Shown here piece by piece: positions 11,728 through 26,296 of a DNA stretch of 64,000 bases. Within the stretch, counting starts at the first letter, position 1; every line of letters begins with the position of its first letter. Origin of the DNA: Nicotiana tabacum. Taxonomy: Eukaryota > Streptophyta > Magnoliopsida > Solanales > Solanaceae. The stretch covers positions 108,798,108 to 108,862,107 of the forward strand of contig NC_134081.1 of assembly GCF_000715075.1 (NCBI RefSeq), written 5' to 3'. Below the pieces are notes generated by a model. The model ran no database searches. It was not told the DNA's origin and worked only from the letters and a program-made list of their open reading frames with translations. The translations under genes were made by a program, and so were the position numbers.

Positions 11728-11962
11728 TATTATAAGAAATTATGGTTGATGTCTATCTTCCTCCATGATCTTTCTCTCAAATGCTTAATGACATATTCAA
11801 TGACATATTTCTTCATTTTCCATGCCTATATAAAGGCATTGTGATAGATGGAAAGAACACACAATTGAAGAAGAAATAAGAATCTCTAATCTCTTTCTCT
11901 CTATATCTCTTGGCTTATTTTTTCTTATTCCATATTGTTACTTTGATTTATATTTTATAACA
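11728..11962 (+). repeat. Copia 3' LTR
   Basis: Same 235-bp length as the 5' LTR, with the same TATTATAAG start and TATAACA end. About 20 substitutions separate the two and no large indels were seen. Confidence 0.88.
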
Positions 11963-12379
11963 AAAAAATATTTATTTACTATACCTATCCTTACTTCTCG
12001 TTACTTACTAAGTCTGAAACTGATTATAAGTCTACGACACATTTCAAATAGCTTTTGATTCCTGGAGTAATTTATGGTCGGAGAATAAGTGTTCGATGGA
12101 GAAAATGAAGGAAGCGATAATAATAAATTAAAAGTAAGTGGTGGAGAAAATTCTGTATTTGAAAGTTGACTTGACCCAGATTTTTCCTCGTGTCAATTAC
12201 TCCATTTTAAAAATAAAAACATTGTATGTGGCTTATATTTTACTCAATAAATAGTACTGCAATTATATAAATTTCGACATATCTTTTAGTTTTTCTGTGA
12301 AATTCAGACCAAACAGTAAATCACAAAAAAATAAAGGAAATAATATCTTGAAACAAATTACCGATATTTTATAGTTGTA
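11963..12379. other. Intergenic, nothing recognised
   Basis: AT-rich sequence between the copia 3' LTR and a MITE. No gene or repeat signature was recognised. Confidence 0.6.
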
Positions 12380-12512
12380 CTCCCTCCGTTCACTTTTACT
12401 TATTCACTACACTAAAAATATATTTTTACTTTTACTTGTTCACATACTTCATTTTTTTTTTTTAAAGGGAGTGCAAAGTAAAAAATGAATAACTAAAAAT
12501 GAACTAAGAGAG
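12380..12512. mobile_element. Stowaway-like MITE, short and diverged
   Basis: It starts CTCCCTCCGTTCACTTTTAC and ends GAACTAAGAGAG, an imperfect inverted copy. TA is present on both sides (12378-12379 and 12513-12514). At 133 bp it is smaller than the copy at 4289, and no ORF is present. Confidence 0.65.
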
Positions 12513-12554
12513 TAATATTTTTCAGTAGTACTTAATTAATGTCTTATTAATATA

Positions 12555-13128
12555 TGATGGGTCCATCCCATGTGAAAGGAAGACATCTTACTTTGGCTTT
12601 GAAATGTCAAGCCAACTAAAGAAATAGTAAGGAAAATTTTATGGCAAATATTTTCTTGGTTTCGCGATGAATATTTGACTCTTGCCAAGCTCATTACATC
12701 ATTGATGACATCAATGAAGCAATCATAAACACTATAAATATATGCATTGCTCTCATTGTAAGACACACCAAACAAAGAGAAAGAGAGTGATTTACACATT
12801 AAAAGCAAAATACTATGTGAGAAAAAATAGAGAGTTTGAGCGGTATTGTAGTGAGGTAGAAAAATCAAAAGAGGGTTATTTCTTTTGAGTGTTTAATGGT
12901 CTTGGAGTATTTTACTAGGTACCACAAATTATAAAATCCTTGCTATAGCGAAAATCAATTGCTCCTCTCGGGCCGTAGTTTTTTCCTTATTTAGAAGGGG
13001 TTTTCACGTAAAAATCTGGTATTCTTGTTTCTCTTATTATTACTGTTAGTTACTGTATTTTAGTAATCCGCATTTATTACAGTCATATATCATGAATATT
13101 ATTTTTGTGGGAATTAATTTTCCCAACA
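12555..13128 (+). mobile_element. Solo LTR, Tnt1-like Ty1/copia
   Basis: The 574-bp segment begins TGATGGGTCCATCCCAT and ends TTTTCCCAACA. It is flanked by a perfect 5-bp duplication ATATA (12550-12554 and 13129-13133). A TATA box lies at 12733-12740. The start, size and leader style resemble the tobacco Tnt1/Retrolyc group. No primer binding site, coding region or second LTR is present, so recombination between the two LTRs of a former element is the simple explanation. The family assignment is from memory of the family and needs alignment. Confidence 0.75.
12733..12740 (+). promoter_or_regulatory. TATA box in the Tnt1-like solo LTR
   Basis: TATAAATA lies about 180 bp into the LTR, with a purine-rich leader after it. 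It could still start transcription toward the kinase gene, whose start codon is about 2 kb downstream. Confidence 0.45.
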
Positions 13129-13262
13129 ATATATTCATACAATGAAATACTCAAATTAAATTTCATTTTTGAAGAATTAGTTTACTTCCAAAAACACGTA
13201 GCTAAAAGCTTTTCGGATGGATGATGTAATCCAAGAACTAATTAACTTCCGGAACTTATCAC

Positions 13263-14158
13263 TAGGGGTGTCAATGAATATTTAAAAAGTGACTGAACCG
13301 TATCGAACCGAACTGATTTTTAGGTTTCTTTTAATAAAACCTTAGGTTTTCATATAAATCTATAACCGTACTGATAATTAGGGTATGTTTTTATTTTATG
13401 AAAATAAATCGAAAAAATACCGAACCGTACCGAATAAATTTACATGTGAAAAATATATTTATATATTAAGTTTAAAAATAATAAAACATTAAATTTTTCC
13501 TTGGGTCTTGGAATTATGAAAACAGTTACAAGCCAACAAGTAATTAAACTCAAAATCCTAATTCTCAAACCTATTATGTTACTCCTATTGAAATTAAATT
13601 ATTTTCAGCATATTCACTAGCAAGACACAAGGTATTGTAGCGATTATGAGTAGCAAGCTACAATGTATTAAATATGTTTCCTTTAGTATGATTTAGATTT
13701 ATTTTTTTGAATATTTAATCTTCTATAGATTTTATTCTTGAGTCCAAGTTTTAGCTTGGTTAATATCTTTCCACTCGTGTGATTTATATATTTTTAGATT
13801 AATTTACTTAATTTCTTTTACGCTGTTATAGAGTAGTTGATGGATCTATACTCTAGTCTAGCCATCTTTTATATTTTCTTAATTCATCATCTTTTAAAAT
13901 GTAAAAATATCTAGATAGTTTACTAAGTCTTATAAAAATACGTATGTTATTACATTCTACTTCTACTAGTGACTTTTACATGTTATTTAAAAAAAATACC
14001 GAAAATTAACCGAACCGTACCGATACCGAAGAGAAACCGATATGATTGAGACGGTTTCAAAAAGTCTAATTTTGGTTATATATAATAGAATAACCGAAAA
14101 ATTGGTATGGTACAAATTTTACAAAATAACCAACCAAACCGAACAATTGACACCCCTG
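13263..14158. mobile_element. Non-autonomous hAT element
   Basis: The ends TAGGGGTGTCAATGA and TTGACACCCCTG are inverted repeats. The flanking octamers CTTATCAC (13255-13262) and CTTACCAC (14159-14166) match at seven of eight positions, the 8-bp duplication expected of hAT. The 896-bp interior is AT-rich with repeated ACCGAACCGTACCGA-type motifs toward both ends and has no transposase. Confidence 0.88.
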
Positions 14159-14190
14159 CTTACCACCAAGAGTACCTCCACCCTAGACTA

Positions 14191-14493
14191 GGCGCCCGTT
14201 TGGACATAAGAAGTTTTTCACTTTTTTCCGAAAAATTTTCACTTTTTTTCGAAATCAGTGTTTGGCCATAAAATTTTCAATTTTAACGAGATGAATTTTG
14301 AAATTTTTCAAAAATTTGAAAAACTTCAAAAAGTTATTTTTAAAAACTTTTCACTCAAATCACTCATCAAACTTAAAAAACAACCCAAAATTATATTCAT
14401 GTCCAAACACAACTCTAATTTTCAAATATCATTTTCACTTAATGTTTTTTATATTGTTTTTGGAATTTTACCGTTCTTATTGCCAAACGCCCA
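14191..14493. mobile_element. MITE with GGCG(C/T)CCGTTTGG-type ends, Tourist-like
   Basis: The ends GGCGCCCGTTTGGACATAAG and (inverted) TGGGCGTTTGGCAATAAG pair over about 18 bp, and CTA flanks both sides (14188-14190, 14494-14496). A 3-bp duplication suggests PIF/Harbinger (Tourist), although CTA is not the usual TWA. The interior is full of TTTTCAAAA inverted segments. The short frames in this stretch are not genes. Confidence 0.65.
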
Positions 14494-14733
14494 CTAGATG
14501 TATTAGTTGGCTAGTGAATTTTAAAACAAAAATGAATTTAATATGAAAAATAAAAGAACGACCATTGACTTGGTCAATTTGGCAAAAAGCTGTCACAATG
14601 GAAATTAAAGCGCTGTCGGAATTAACCCGGAACTGTCTCAGTTAATTATTTAGTCATGTAAGCTCTTCCTAGTGAAGTGAAATAGAGCTACCCCTTTGAA
14701 TGTTTTTCAGTTTACTAAAATACCATAAAAAAA
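14494..14733 (+). promoter_or_regulatory. Proximal upstream region of the receptor kinase gene
   Basis: Only 240 bp separates the MITE from the start codon. No canonical TATAAA was found; TTAATTATTTAG near 14641 is the best AT-rich candidate. The start codon context is AAAAAAAATGC, with A at -3. Confidence 0.35.
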
Positions 14734-18599
<3,866 letters not shown>

Positions 18600-19411
18600 C
18601 ATAGATGTAAATGCACGACGAATAAGTTAAACAGTTTTTAAAGAAATTATCTGCTGCAGCTTTTATTTTAACTCAATGTGAATCTTTCTTTCATTTAACT
18701 GTTTTGGCGCGCAGAATTAATAACTGATTGTATTGGTTCCCACAAGTGACAACGTATCACTAGAATTTATGGTTATCTTCTTTGCTTATCCACGCCTTTT
18801 TTTCTTCCTAATTTTGTTGGTGTAGGATTTGCCTAGCTAGGATATTACATATCAATATACCATTTTTTTAGGGACTTAGTGTCCTTACTGAGGTTCGCCC
18901 TACAGTCATCCAAGCTTGCACACATAGTAGCTTTATACCATATGTGATAGTTCAATAGAGTAGTGATATTATCTGCTTTGAGTCTAAGCCCACCTGCTTT
19001 AAAATCAGGTTATTGAAATCTAAGATGCTTTCAATATGACCAAACATGCTTTGTCAATATGAGATTTGTCTAAGATGTTACACGGAGTTTGCACAACAAG
19101 TTAGTATATACTTTCTTTTTTCTTAAAGAAAATGATCGACTACATAATAGTGGGACGAGCTCTGGCCAAGTTACAAGGTGAAGGAGTACTAAGATATTAC
19201 TTTCTCTCTTAAAACTCAAAGTAAGGGACCTCCATTCCTCTTAGCTATGAACTAGAAAGTATAAAAGGACTCTTCCTTTTCTTTTTTCTTTTTTTGTTTG
19301 TTAATAAGCTTTAAATAAGGTCTAAATGTGGCAAAGACTTGGACCTCTTCATGTTGGATTTTGATGGCAACAATGTTGTTTCCTCACCTTAATATGTTTA
19401 AGAATAAAAAA
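18600..19411. other. Gene 3' flank, nothing else recognised
   Basis: This stretch holds the 3' untranslated region of the kinase gene. CGAATAAGTT near 18620 is a weak poly(A)-signal candidate. It is followed by AT-rich intergenic DNA with no ORF or repeat signature. Confidence 0.55.
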
Positions 19412-19546
19412 GGGCAGCCCAATGGTGTAATGTAGGCAGCCTACCCTATATCCTGACACAATTATTAATGGTTTATTCGACGACTCGAACTCATAATCTA
19501 TAAGTCACACGAAAACAACTTTACCATTACTCTAAAGCTTCCCTTC
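19412..19546 (+). mobile_element. tRNA-derived SINE fragment (SolS type)
   Basis: It begins GGGCAGCCCAATGGTGTAAT, continues with GTAGGCAGCCTACCCT and a degenerate B-box-like CGACTCGAACTCATAAT, and ends AAAGCTTCCCTTC. This order is that of Solanaceae SolS-like SINEs, which derive from tRNA and are transcribed by RNA polymerase III. The segment after the first 20 bp appears deleted and the B box is mutated, so it is unlikely to be transcribed. Confidence 0.65.
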
Positions 19547-19711
19547 AAAAGAAAATCTATTTAATCAAAATTGATCAATATACAATTGTGTGGATTTTTT
19601 TTCTTTTTTCTTATCAAAGAGAGAACAAATTCTTCCGCCCTCTAAATCCAATGATGGTGTTCCCGACAACAGAAAACAGAAAACTTTCCTGCAACTTGAG
19701 CCAAGAGCATC

Positions 19712-19825
19712 ACAACAACAATAACAAATACAGTGAAATTCTACAAGTGGGGTCTAGGGAGGGTAGTTTGTACGCAGACTTTATCTTTACCTTATGAAGT
19801 TAGAGATGTTATTTTCGAAAGACCT
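19712..19825 (-). mobile_element. RTE LINE / TS SINE 3' tail fragment
   Basis: On the minus strand the segment reads GGTCTTTCGAAAATAACATC, then AAGTCTGCGTACAAACTACC, then CCTCCCTAGACCCCACTTGT, then a TTG/TTA-repeat tail. This is the same tail as the LINE at 3958-4073. It stops exactly where Tat element A begins at 19826, so its 5' part was probably separated by that insertion and would lie beyond the window. Confidence 0.75.
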
Positions 19826-20547
19826 TGTAGACATATAAAAGTTATTGGGTCTAATCCATACAAAATTTAGATTAAATTCAATTGGGTTAAATAATTAATT
19901 TGGGCTTTACAGGTTAAATTAGTCCATTTTATTATTTTCGAGCCCAACGTTCATTTCATCTTAAGGCCCAGACTCATGCCATGTGTCAAGTGACATGGCA
20001 TATCTCGTCAAACTGCAAGCCAAAAAGATGACGCCACGTATTAAATGATGTGGCAATCCAAGTCAAAAAGCAAGAACCAACCATAGGTCGCCAAATGGCT
20101 AAATGACATGGGCCAATCAGAATCAAGCAAGAGAATTCATTCCATCTTTTACAACTATAAATAGAGGGGTTACAAAACTCTCAAGACATTCAGAGTTGGA
20201 GAAGAACATTCCGCAATTGGTGAAGGCATCCACAAACAGAGAGATCAATCATTAAGTGCATAGTTCTTCAACAAAGGAGTGATCAACAGAGTTCTTCCCA
20301 GAGATCAACCCGTAACAATAAAGTATTGCTCGACGTTCTTGGTGATTAAATACATTACAAGGAGGTCTGCATCGTCCAACATTCGAGAAAGACGCTTCTC
20401 AAGCCCTCGAATCACGGAGAAATTTATAGAGGAGAATCAAGGGATACATAAAATTGTACTCACAAATATTTATCAATAAAATCTCTTTTTCTTCATATTA
20501 TTTTTGTTGTAGTTTATTTTCCGGACTACGAAAAATTGCTGCGAACA
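19826..20547 (+). repeat. 5' LTR of element A
   Basis: It starts TGTAGACATATAAAAGTTAT and ends GCTGCGAACA, 722 bp. TATAAATAG at 20156, a CCAAT at 20112 and AATAAA at 20475 give the expected U3-R-U5 arrangement. Its start recurs at 51811. Confidence 0.82.
20156..20163 (+). promoter_or_regulatory. TATA box of element A LTR
   Basis: ACTATAAATAGAGGGG is a strong plant TATA context, with GGCCAATCAG 45 bp upstream. Genomic RNA would start near 20190. Confidence 0.75.
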
Positions 20548-20550
20548 AAT

Positions 20551-20570
20551 TTTGGCACGCCCGGTGGGAC
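20551..20570 (+). other. Primer binding site of element A
   Basis: TTTGGCACGCCCGGTGGGAC lies 3 nt after the LTR end, where the tRNA primer anneals. The matching tRNA was not determined. Confidence 0.65.
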
Positions 20571-20635
20571 CAATTCTTCCCTTCATCTCTTCCTCTTTCA
20601 AGTTGAAAATTGCAAACTTCATATCTACTGCTACA

Positions 20636-22248
20636 ATGGCTTTCCGCAAGTGCGATGATGTTTTATGCAAAGATGCAACTGCTACCGCACCCACTGAGCT
20701 CAGTCATATTGGCCCAATCACTCGAAGCAAGTTCAATGCTAGTGGCTTGGATGGATCCGAATACTTTGCCTCCTTGGAGATGGCAAATAATAGAAAATCT
20801 CATATAACGTCCGCAACCGCAATCTCTTGGGGCAATACCCCATTCTCGCTATTTGACGAACTTTCTCAAACAGCCCCAAACCTTGTGGATTTGAGGATTT
20901 AGTGGATTCTCCAGTTTCAACGAAAGTCAACGCCTTGATGACTGACACAACTAACGTGGACGAAAAGTTTGCCATGATGGAAAAAACTATAGAAGTCTTG
21001 AAGAAATCTGTTGAAGACAAAGACCTTCAAATCGCTCAACTCATGAACAAATTGGAGGCCTATTCACCTGGAAAGTCAAGCCACGCCCCTCCTCGTTCAC
21101 CTATCTTCACCTCGCAAAAAACGGTTGTTGGGGAATCCCTTGCCAAGTTCAGCATTCAGATGGAACAACAATCCACTTCGGTTGCGGTGTTATCTGTCCA
21201 ACAATTGCAAGACATGATAACAAACACCATCAGCATCAGAGCTCAATACAACGGACCATCACAAAGTTCATTGTACTACTCTAAGCCTTATACTAAGAGG
21301 ATTGATTGTCTAACTATGCTAACCAATTATCAACCACCAAAGGTGCATCAATTTGATGGCAAAGAAAACCCAAGGCAACATATTGCCCACTTTGTCAAGA
21401 CTTGTAGCAATGCTGGAACGCATGGTGACCTTTAGGTAAAGCAGTGTGTTCGTTCGCTGAAAGGGAACGCATTTGACTGATATATTGACTTGGAGCCCGA
21501 GTCCATTGATAGTTGGGAGCAACTTGAGAAGGAATTTCTCAATCATTTTTACAGTACCCGAAGAACTGTAAGCATGATAGAGTTGACAGGAACCAAGCAA
21601 AGGAATGACGAGCCCGTGGTGGATTACATCAATCGTTGGAGGGCATTAAGTTTGGACTGCAAGGATCACCTTTCAGAAATATCTGCTATGGAGATGTGTA
21701 TTCAGGGAATACACTGGGGCCTTTTGTACATCCTACAAGGGATCAAACCGCGAACTTTTGAAGAACTTGCAACGCGAGCTTACGACATGGAGTTAAGCAT
21801 CGCAAGCCATGGAAAGGCATCTCCATTAGCATATCAGAAGGAGTTCAAGAAAAATGTTGCATCAAAGAACCAAACCAAAGAATCTATGGCTGTGAAAGCA
21901 ACTTCTGTGAAAGTCACGACTAAGCAAAAGGTCAAGGAGGATAAGACCCCGAGTCAATATACCAAAGAAGAGAAACATCGTCCAACCTTGAAGGAATTGG
22001 AGGCCAATGTTTATCCGTTTCCAGATTCAGACGTACCCACGATGCTCGATGAATTGTTGGCCAAGAAAGTCATCGATCTCCCTGAATCAAAAAGGCCTGG
22101 AGAAATTGGTAAAGTTGGCGATCCGAAATACTACAAGTTTCATCGTGTCATTAGCCACCCTACAGAGAAATGCTTCGTCCTAAATGATAAAATCATGACC
22201 CTTGTAAGTGAAGGAAAAATCACCATAGACATGGATGAAACAACATAA
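20636..22248 (+). pseudogene. Gag of element A
   Basis: The start is ATG at 20636, after the PBS. An N-terminal segment with PITRSKFNASG is followed by a frameshift near 20900. A coiled-coil-like stretch (KTIEVLKKSVEDKDLQIAQL) comes next, then the Retrotrans_gag core: YQPPKVHQFDGKENPRQHIA, LKGNAFD, WEQLEKEFLNHFYS and CIQGIHWGLLYILQGIKP. In-frame stops at 21433-21435 and 21478-21480 sit where Tyr- and Trp-like residues would be expected. Gag would form the virus-like particle. No zinc knuckle was seen, as in many Tat elements. Confidence 0.82.
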
Positions 22249-24222
22249 TCAAATCATGCAAGTATCGCGCTCAAGGAAAAGAAGTGTTCAAGGTTGCAGA
22301 ACGTGTCAAGCACTGCCTTCTTACAATTTGGAAGTTTCGAGCCCGTTGAATTTGTTCTTCTAAGGAAAACTCTTGAAGGTTCACTAGAGCTAGACAATCA
22401 CTCCAAAGACAAAGACGATGAGGGTTGGATTCTAGTCACTCACAAGAAGCGAAAACATGAGGCAGTTTTGAGGCTACGAATTCCTAAGGCAAGAGCGATG
22501 ATGAGCAATGCGAATAGGCTACAACCACAGAGAAATATCAAATCTTCTACTAACAAGAAGATTAATAGTGCCTTATCACCAAAGTTCCGAAAGCCTATCA
22601 CATTGCATGAATTCATTCCTGGAAAAATACTTCATGGAGGTCACATTGGTGCAACTCATGTATTTTCTAGTAGTGATGAAACAAAGGAAAGCAACAATGA
22701 GTTTGCTCCAATGAAAACATAAAAACATCATAATAATGGAAAAGTTGTCACATGTTGTGCAACAATTTCCTTCACATATGATGACTTTGTACTGGGGTCT
22801 AAGTCACATAAAAGACCTTTGTTCGTTGTAGAGTCCATTAGGGAACAATATATCAATCACATACTTGTTGATGATAGTTCGGCTATCAACATCATGCCGA
22901 AGATGGTGCTAAAAAAGATTGGGATCTCTATCGATGAGCTATCCAAAAGTAACCTAGCAATCCAAAGTTTCAACCAAGGAGGACAACGAGCCATAGGTAT
23001 GATCCGTGTAGGACTATCCATTGGTGATATGAAGTCAAACACCTTGATTCATATCATAGATGCTAAAACATCATACAACCTACTGCTTGGACGTCCTTGG
23101 ATTCATGAGAATGGAGTGGTATCATCTACTTTGCATTAATGTCTGAAGTACATAAGGGATGGAGAGATAGTCAAAATTGACACAGACATCAATACTTTCA
23201 CTAAGACGGAGTCATACTTTGCAGATGCAAAATTCTACCTAGATTTTTGTGAACCGAGTGTGGAGAAACCATCATCAGTCGACGAAGTTGATGCCAAGTC
23301 AGAAGAAAAAAATGAGGCTCAATGGACTACCACCAAACTGCCTAAGAAGAGAACTGAAGAAGTCTCTATTAAGCTATCATCATCTAAAGGTGACATACAG
23401 ACAAAGACTGATAAGGAGCATCTAGTTTTATGCTATGTTCCACGTGAGCGTCGAAAGAAAGGGTAACCTTTGTTACACGAATGTACTCCAAAGAAGCAAA
23501 TGAGTCACAAAGATATCCAACATTTGAAGGAGCATATGACTGTCCCAGTTGCACAAATCCCATACATGACTTGTGAGTCTACTAAAGGCAATCTCCAAGC
23601 TGATAAAATAAAAGGGCACTATGATCCTAAGGCCTTCATACTGCTTGAAAAGTATGGTTATGACTTTTCCAATATATCAAGACTAGAAGAACTCAAAGAC
23701 GAAGTCACTGGTGAAAAGATACATGGGCTCAATGAGTCCCGATTGAAGTTGAGAAAGCAAGGGCACTACGTCGCCACTCCAAAGTTTGGGTTGGGGTTCA
23801 GTTTGGCAGAGCCTCTTCGAATTTCATCTAAGAGAAGCAAAGAGATATCTTCATCACAACGCACCTCGGTAGAGGAGATGAAGGAAGTTAAGGGAAAGAA
23901 AATAAAACAACAGGCTTCAATGTTTGATTGCATTGGAGGCTCAACCCCTCCGGTCTCGGTGTTTGAAAGGCTAAGTCACAAAGGTGAACATGTATCTTCC
24001 AAACATCTAAAAGAAGTTTCCACTATATCAAAGACCTTTGTCTTTTGTCACTTGGGAACCACAAAGAAGTCACCATCTAGAAAGATACTATCAAAACATA
24101 AGGAGCAAGTCCATGAGGAGTGGGATCATTTTGAAGTTGTTGCTGACAAAGAAATCTATAGTGCTTTCCCATCACGTATGAAGAGGAAGTCTATTTGTCA
24201 ATATCCACAGATGGTCCACTAA
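22249..24222 (+). pseudogene. Protease and linker region of element A
   Basis: The same frame as gag continues with a few stops (22722, 23139, 23464). The retropepsin-like region is at about 22800-23140, with ILVDDSSAINIMP around the active site and NLLLGRPWIHENG near its end. The active-site triplet reads Asp-Asp-Ser rather than the usual Asp-Gly/Ser-Gly, which would probably inactivate it. The following 900 bp is a Lys/Ser/Glu-rich linker typical before Tat reverse transcriptase, with HKDIQHLKEHM and RLKLRKQGHYV. Confidence 0.75.
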
Positions 24223-24368
24223 AGGTGCAAAGGAGAACCACTGTTTACACTTGCCAGCCTCGTAAAGAAGTAGAGAAAGAGAAAGAGAAAGAGAAAGAAG
24301 CCAGGCCGACCATCTAAGGAAGTCAAAGAGAAAAGTCAGACTTTGCGGAAACATCCTATCACATAACT

Positions 24369-26265
24369 GTGGAAGATAGCCCATGCCTTGATATTGATGA
24401 TGAAGTCCACGAAGCTCCCCCTCAACTAGAAGATGTCAGTCAATCAATTGTGGATGAGCTTAAGGAACTCAATTTAGGCACTCCGGAAGATCCACGGCCC
24501 ACCTTCATTAGTGCGCTTCTTACGCCTCAAGAGGAGGAGGAATACTCCAAGTTATTGACCGAGTACAAAGATGTCTTCGCTTGGTCGTATAAATAAATGC
24601 TTGGTCTTAGTCCTAAGGTAGTCGTTCATCATTTAGGGATCAAAAGTGGAGCACGCCCTGTGAAGCAGTCACAACATATGTTTTGACTCGATCTAGTACC
24701 ACAAATTGAAGTCGAAGTCAACAAGCTCATCGAGGCGGGATTTATTCGAGAGATGAAGTACCCATAATGGATATCGAATATTGTACTTGTCAAGAAGAAG
24801 AACTGTCAAATACGTGTTTGTGTTGACTTTCAAGACCTAAACAAGGCATGTCCGAAAGATGACTTTTCGCTACCAATTATTGAACTCATGGTTGATGCTA
24901 CAATAGTGCATGAAGCTATGTCATTTATGGATGGGTCCTCCGAATACAATCAAACCAGAATGTCTCTAAAAGATGAAGAGTGTACTGCTTTCCGAACTCC
25001 AAAAAGGATATACTGCTACAAAGTGATGCCCTTCGGTCTGTAGAATGTTAATGCTACCTACCAACACGCGATACAAAACATCTTTGATGAAATGATTCAT
25101 CAGAGGGTTGGATGCTACGTTGATGACTTAGTGGTGAAGACGAAGAGTAGGCATTACCACCTTGAAGACCTTCGAATTGTTTTTGAAAGGTTAAAAAAAT
25201 TCGACCTAAAGATGAGTCCACTCAAGTGTGCACTTGGAGTTACCACAAGAAGGTTTCTTGACTTCATTGTGCGTCATCATGGAATTGAAGGTGATCCCGC
25301 AAAGATTGACGTCATTCAGAAAATGCCCATGCCAAAGAACTTGAGGGAGTTTCGAAGTCTACAGGGAAACTTAGCATTCATCCGGAGGCTCATCTCTAAT
25401 CTGGACGGACGATGTCAACCTTTCAATCATCTATTGAGGAAGGATATCCCTTTTCATTGGGATCAGTCATGTCAAAATGCTTTTGAAAGCATCAAAAGAT
25501 ACTTGCTGAATCCACCTGTGTTAGGGGCACCAATGCTTGGGAAGCCATTGATACTCTACATTGCGGCACAAGAACGCTCACTTGGGGCACTACTTGCTCA
25601 AGAGAATGATGAAGGAAATGAACAAGCCTTGTACTACCTCAGTCAAACTCTGATAGGAGTTGAGTTGAACTACATGCATATTGAAAAATATGCTTAACGT
25701 TACTTTATGCAATAAAGAAACTAAGGCATTATTTAGAAGCATACACTATCAAACTCATCTCTCGAGCAGATCCTGTGAAGTTCATGATGACTCGACCTAT
25801 TCTTTCTGGACGCCTAGCAAGATGGTCCATATTGTTTAACCAATATGAGATCACATACACACCTCAAAAGGTTGTGAAAGGACAAGAACTCGCCGATTTT
25901 CTAGTTGATCACCCTCTTTCGGTGGAGTGGGATCTTTCTGATGAGTTTCCAGATAAAAATGTTTTGTTCATTGAAGAATTGCCACCATGGACAATGTTCT
26001 TTGATGGATCCGCACGTCGGAACGGTGCGGGGCCAGGTGTTGTGTTGGTCTCTCCAGATAGACAAATCTTTCCATTCTCCTTTGTTTTAGGTGAAACATG
26101 CTCCAACAATGCTGCAGAGTACCAAGCTTTGATCATCGGTCTTGAAATGGCATTAGACATGGATATTATACAGTTGGACATATACGACAACTCTAAGTTG
26201 ATCATCAACCAACTTTTGGGGATTTACGATGTAAAGAAGGAAGATCTTTTTCCATACCACTAATA
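24369..26265 (+). pseudogene. Reverse transcriptase, RNase H and Tat-type second RNase H of element A
   Basis: After a frameshift near 24300, TPQEEEEYSKLLTEYKDVFAW marks the region preceding RT. RT motifs are VCVDFQDLNKACPKDDF near 24825, YKVMPFGL near 25020 (followed by a stop) and the catalytic CYVDDLVVKTKSRH near 25115. Connection and RNase H sequences follow (NLREFRSLQGNLAFIRRLIS, LGALLAQENDEGNEQALYYL). A stop at 25695 and a frame change near 25740 break it. The additional archaeal-type RNase H of Tat elements spans about 25985-26263, with MFFDGSARRNGAGPG and NNAAEYQALIIGLEMALDM. Multiple stops make it inactive. Confidence 0.82.
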
Positions 26266-26296
26266 TACTTCTTATTTACTCGAAATATTTGACCAA

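Larger units (their letters stand above)
6931..11962 (+). mobile_element. Ty1/copia LTR retrotransposon, complete span, inactive
   Basis: Two 235-bp LTRs flank an internal region with gag/protease remnants, integrase, reverse transcriptase and RNase H in copia order (IN before RT). A run of five A's on each side (6926-6930 and 11963-11967) could be the target duplication but is low-complexity. The LTRs differ at about 20 positions by eye, roughly 9%, so the insertion is old. The gag is largely missing and pol has several stops, so the element is non-autonomous. Confidence 0.9.

Noticed and set aside
12536..12868. Minus-strand frame of 110 codons
   Set aside because: It is the antisense of a Tnt1-like solo LTR, with no domain.
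14258..14546. Two Phe/Lys-rich frames near the kinase gene
   Set aside because: They fall mostly in the TTTTCAAAA-rich Tourist-like MITE.
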